64,000 nucleotides of DNA from Calditrichota bacterium (GTDB taxonomy: Bacteria; Calditrichota; Calditrichia; Calditrichales; J004): the NCBI GenBank assembly GCA_013112635.1, contig JABFGF010000006.1:186001-250000 (forward strand), in the 5' to 3' direction. The notes below the pieces were generated by a model, which saw only the letters and a program-made list of their open reading frames with translations, did no database searches and was not told the DNA's origin. The position numbers and the translations under genes were made by a program. Shown piece after piece: positions 62,414 to 64,000 of this stretch (its first letter is position 1; each line of letters begins with the position of its first letter).

Positions 62414-64000
62414 ATGCATATATCTAAACTGATAATTTTCTCGCTTTTAATTTTCAATATTTCTTTTAGCCAAACAGATAACCATTTAAAAATTACTCGC
62501 ATAAATAGCCCGGTTAATATTGATGGGAAAATCAACGAGCAAGAATGGCTGAATGTTAAGCCTGTTAAAATGGTAATGTTTTTACCGACATTTAACCAAG
62601 CCCCGACTGAGCAAACTGAAGTACGACTCGTTTATGATGATGAATTTCTATATGTCGCAGCAAACCTTAATGATCAATCGCCGGATAAGATTCAAATTAC
62701 TTCTAATAAACGCGATGCCTGGAATTTAAGCAATGATATTTTTGGGATTATGATTGATACTTTTAATGATAAAGAAAATGGGCTTTGCTTTTATACAAAT
62801 CCTGCCGGCAGCCGTTGGGATTTTACCGTTTATAATGATGCAAGTGGCGGATTTCCTGTCAATATTTCGTGGAATACTTTTTGGGAGGTTGAATCTTCAA
62901 TTGATGAAAACGGTTGGAATGTTGAAATGCGTATACCTTTAAACAGCTTGCGTTTTAATGAAAATGAAGGCAAGGTTACCATGGGCATTATTCCCTGGCG
63001 TTGGATTGCCCGCAAAAATGAATCTTCAATCTATCCGGCAATACCAAATAAGTGGGGTTGGTGGAGCCAAATAAAACCTTCACAGGCTAAGGAAATTGTT
63101 TTAGAGGGAGTTCAAAGTAAAAATCCATTGTACATAGCACCATATATTTCCGGCGGTTTATCTAACGACAATGATTTAAATGATGCTGAAACCAAATATG
63201 TTCGCGATAACAATTTTAAATCGGATATAGGTCTTGATATAAAATATGGAATTACAAGTAACCTGACGATGGATTTAACCATAAATACAGATTTTGCACA
63301 GGTTGAAGCTGATGATCAACAAATTAACCTAACCCGTTTTTCTCTCTTTTTTCCTGAGAAAAGATTGTTTTTTCAGGAACGGGCTGCCATTTTTGATTTC
63401 CAATTTGGCGGTCCCAATCGTTTGTTTTATAGCAGAAGGATTGGTTTGGACGATGAGGGTATACAAGTCCCAATAATCGGAGGGGCAAGGTTGATAGGCC
63501 GTATTGGCCAATGGGATTTAGGATTCCTGGATATGCAGACATCAAAATCGGATTCGCTGCCATCGGAGAATTTTGGTGTTTTGCGCTTGCGGCGGCAGGT
63601 TATTAATGACAATTCTTTTGTTGGAGCATTGCTCACAAACCGCTACGGGAAAAATGGAGACTTAAATTCCGCAGTTGGTATCGACGGCATATTTAGAGTT
63701 TCTGAGGATGATTACTTTAGTGTTTCAATGGCACATACATATGAGACTGATGCAGGTAATGAAATTGGAACATTGGATCAAATGCGCTTTCTTACTTTCT
63801 GGGAAAAACGCAGGTTTGATGGATTTAATTATGAACTTTCATATAGTTTTGAGGGGGAAAATTATCGTCCCGGCATGGGATTCAGCACCAGGGAAGATTA
63901 TTCCAGGATTGGTGGTGATTTAGGATATGGCTGGATTATGGATGAAAAAAGCTGGTTGCAAAGACATAATGTCTCTGTAAACTATGCAGCTTATCAGCGG
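62414..64000 (+). CDS. DUF5916-type outer-membrane protein with CBM9-like N-terminus, 3' end outside the window
   Basis: An open frame of at least 529 codons from ATG 62414 to the window edge without a stop. A signal peptide (KLIIFSLLIFNISFSQ) is followed by a CBM9-like domain (about 25-220; INSPVNIDGKINEQEW, EVRLVYDDEFLYVAANL, WEVESSIDENGWNVEMRIPL). Then comes the DUF5916 beta-barrel (DFAQVEADDQQINLTRFSLFFPEKR, FFQERAAIFDF, FYSRRIGL). Proteins of this family are predicted to form an outer-membrane barrel; they often accompany carbohydrate or peptide use. The role is not established. Confidence 0.88.
   Translation, partial: MHISKLIIFSLLIFNISFSQTDNHLKITRINSPVNIDGKINEQEWLNVKPVKMVMFLPTFNQAPTEQTEVRLVYDDEFLYVAANLNDQSPDKIQITSNKRDAWNLSNDIFGIMIDTFNDKENGLCFYTNPAGSRWDFTVYNDASGGFPVNISWNTFWEVESSIDENGWNVEMRIPLNSLRFNENEGKVTMGIIPWRWIARKNESSIYPAIPNKWGWWSQIKPSQAKEIVLEGVQSKNPLYIAPYISGGLSNDNDLNDAETKYVRDNNFKSDIGLDIKYGITSNLTMDLTINTDFAQVEADDQQINLTRFSLFFPEKRLFFQERAAIFDFQFGGPNRLFYSRRIGLDDEGIQVPIIGGARLIGRIGQWDLGFLDMQTSKSDSLPSENFGVLRLRRQVINDNSFVGALLTNRYGKNGDLNSAVGIDGIFRVSEDDYFSVSMAHTYETDAGNEIGTLDQMRFLTFWEKRRFDGFNYELSYSFEGENYRPGMGFSTREDYSRIGGDLGYGWIMDEKSWLQRHNVSVNYAAYQR

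Overview
The window is an AT-rich bacterial chromosome segment, most likely from the FCB group near Calditrichota, Ignavibacteriota or Marinimicrobia. The main reason is that several large secreted proteins end in a sorting domain of the NYPNPFNP type typical of those phyla. Lipoproteins are plentiful, and the intergenic spaces carry short inverted-repeat families common in such genomes. The taxonomic call is inference; there is no rRNA or other phylogenetic marker that I could test. I saw no tRNA, rRNA, CRISPR array, integrase or transposase.

Left part (1-22.5 kb), mostly housekeeping: a 5'-truncated Maf gene; a lone receiver protein; two Rrf2 regulators beside a PLP-dependent sulfur amino-acid enzyme; UDP-glucuronate decarboxylase; a tight yebC-ruvC-ruvA-ruvB-queA run closed by a perfect hairpin; a DedA protein overlapping gltX; glnS, a YafK-like L,D-transpeptidase, ddl and cysS in one direction; and on the minus strand carA - small membrane protein - carB. 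A cobalamin adenosyltransferase and two small envelope proteins follow.

22.5-27.2 kb: two tandem paralogous secreted nucleases (endonuclease I + lamin-tail domain + C-terminal sorting domain).

27.3-38.1 kb: eight minus-strand genes that together form a complete reductive pyrimidine catabolic route. A nucleobase symporter takes up the base, a yeast-type cytosine deaminase makes uracil, PreT/PreA reduce it, dihydropyrimidinase opens the ring, a ureidopropionase frees beta-alanine, a class III aminotransferase gives malonate semialdehyde and an acylating semialdehyde dehydrogenase gives acetyl-CoA. The spaces between these genes hold several different REP-like inverted repeats.

38.4-50.8 kb: a geranylgeranyl-reductase-family flavoprotein, small envelope proteins, a cyclic-2,3-diphosphoglycerate-synthetase-like P-loop protein, and a glucan-degradation cluster (GH128 lipoprotein, GH5 lipoprotein, CotH-domain secreted protein, second GH5 lipoprotein). 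An NYN/OST-HTH nuclease-like protein and a GNAT - CPBP protease - CAT-like trio follow.

50.8-55.3 kb is the least ordinary stretch: a lamin-tail protein, then a decayed duplicate of the CAT-like/lamin-tail gene junction, three small unrecognised minus-strand genes, and a winged-helix regulator with a cluster of near-identical palindromes at its promoter.

55.3-64 kb: delta-1-pyrroline-5-carboxylate dehydrogenase, a large HEAT-repeat protein with a C-terminal zinc ribbon, an overlapping minus-strand trio (flippase, sulfotransferase, methyltransferase) suggesting modification of a surface glycan, and the start of a DUF5916-type outer-membrane protein that runs off the window.
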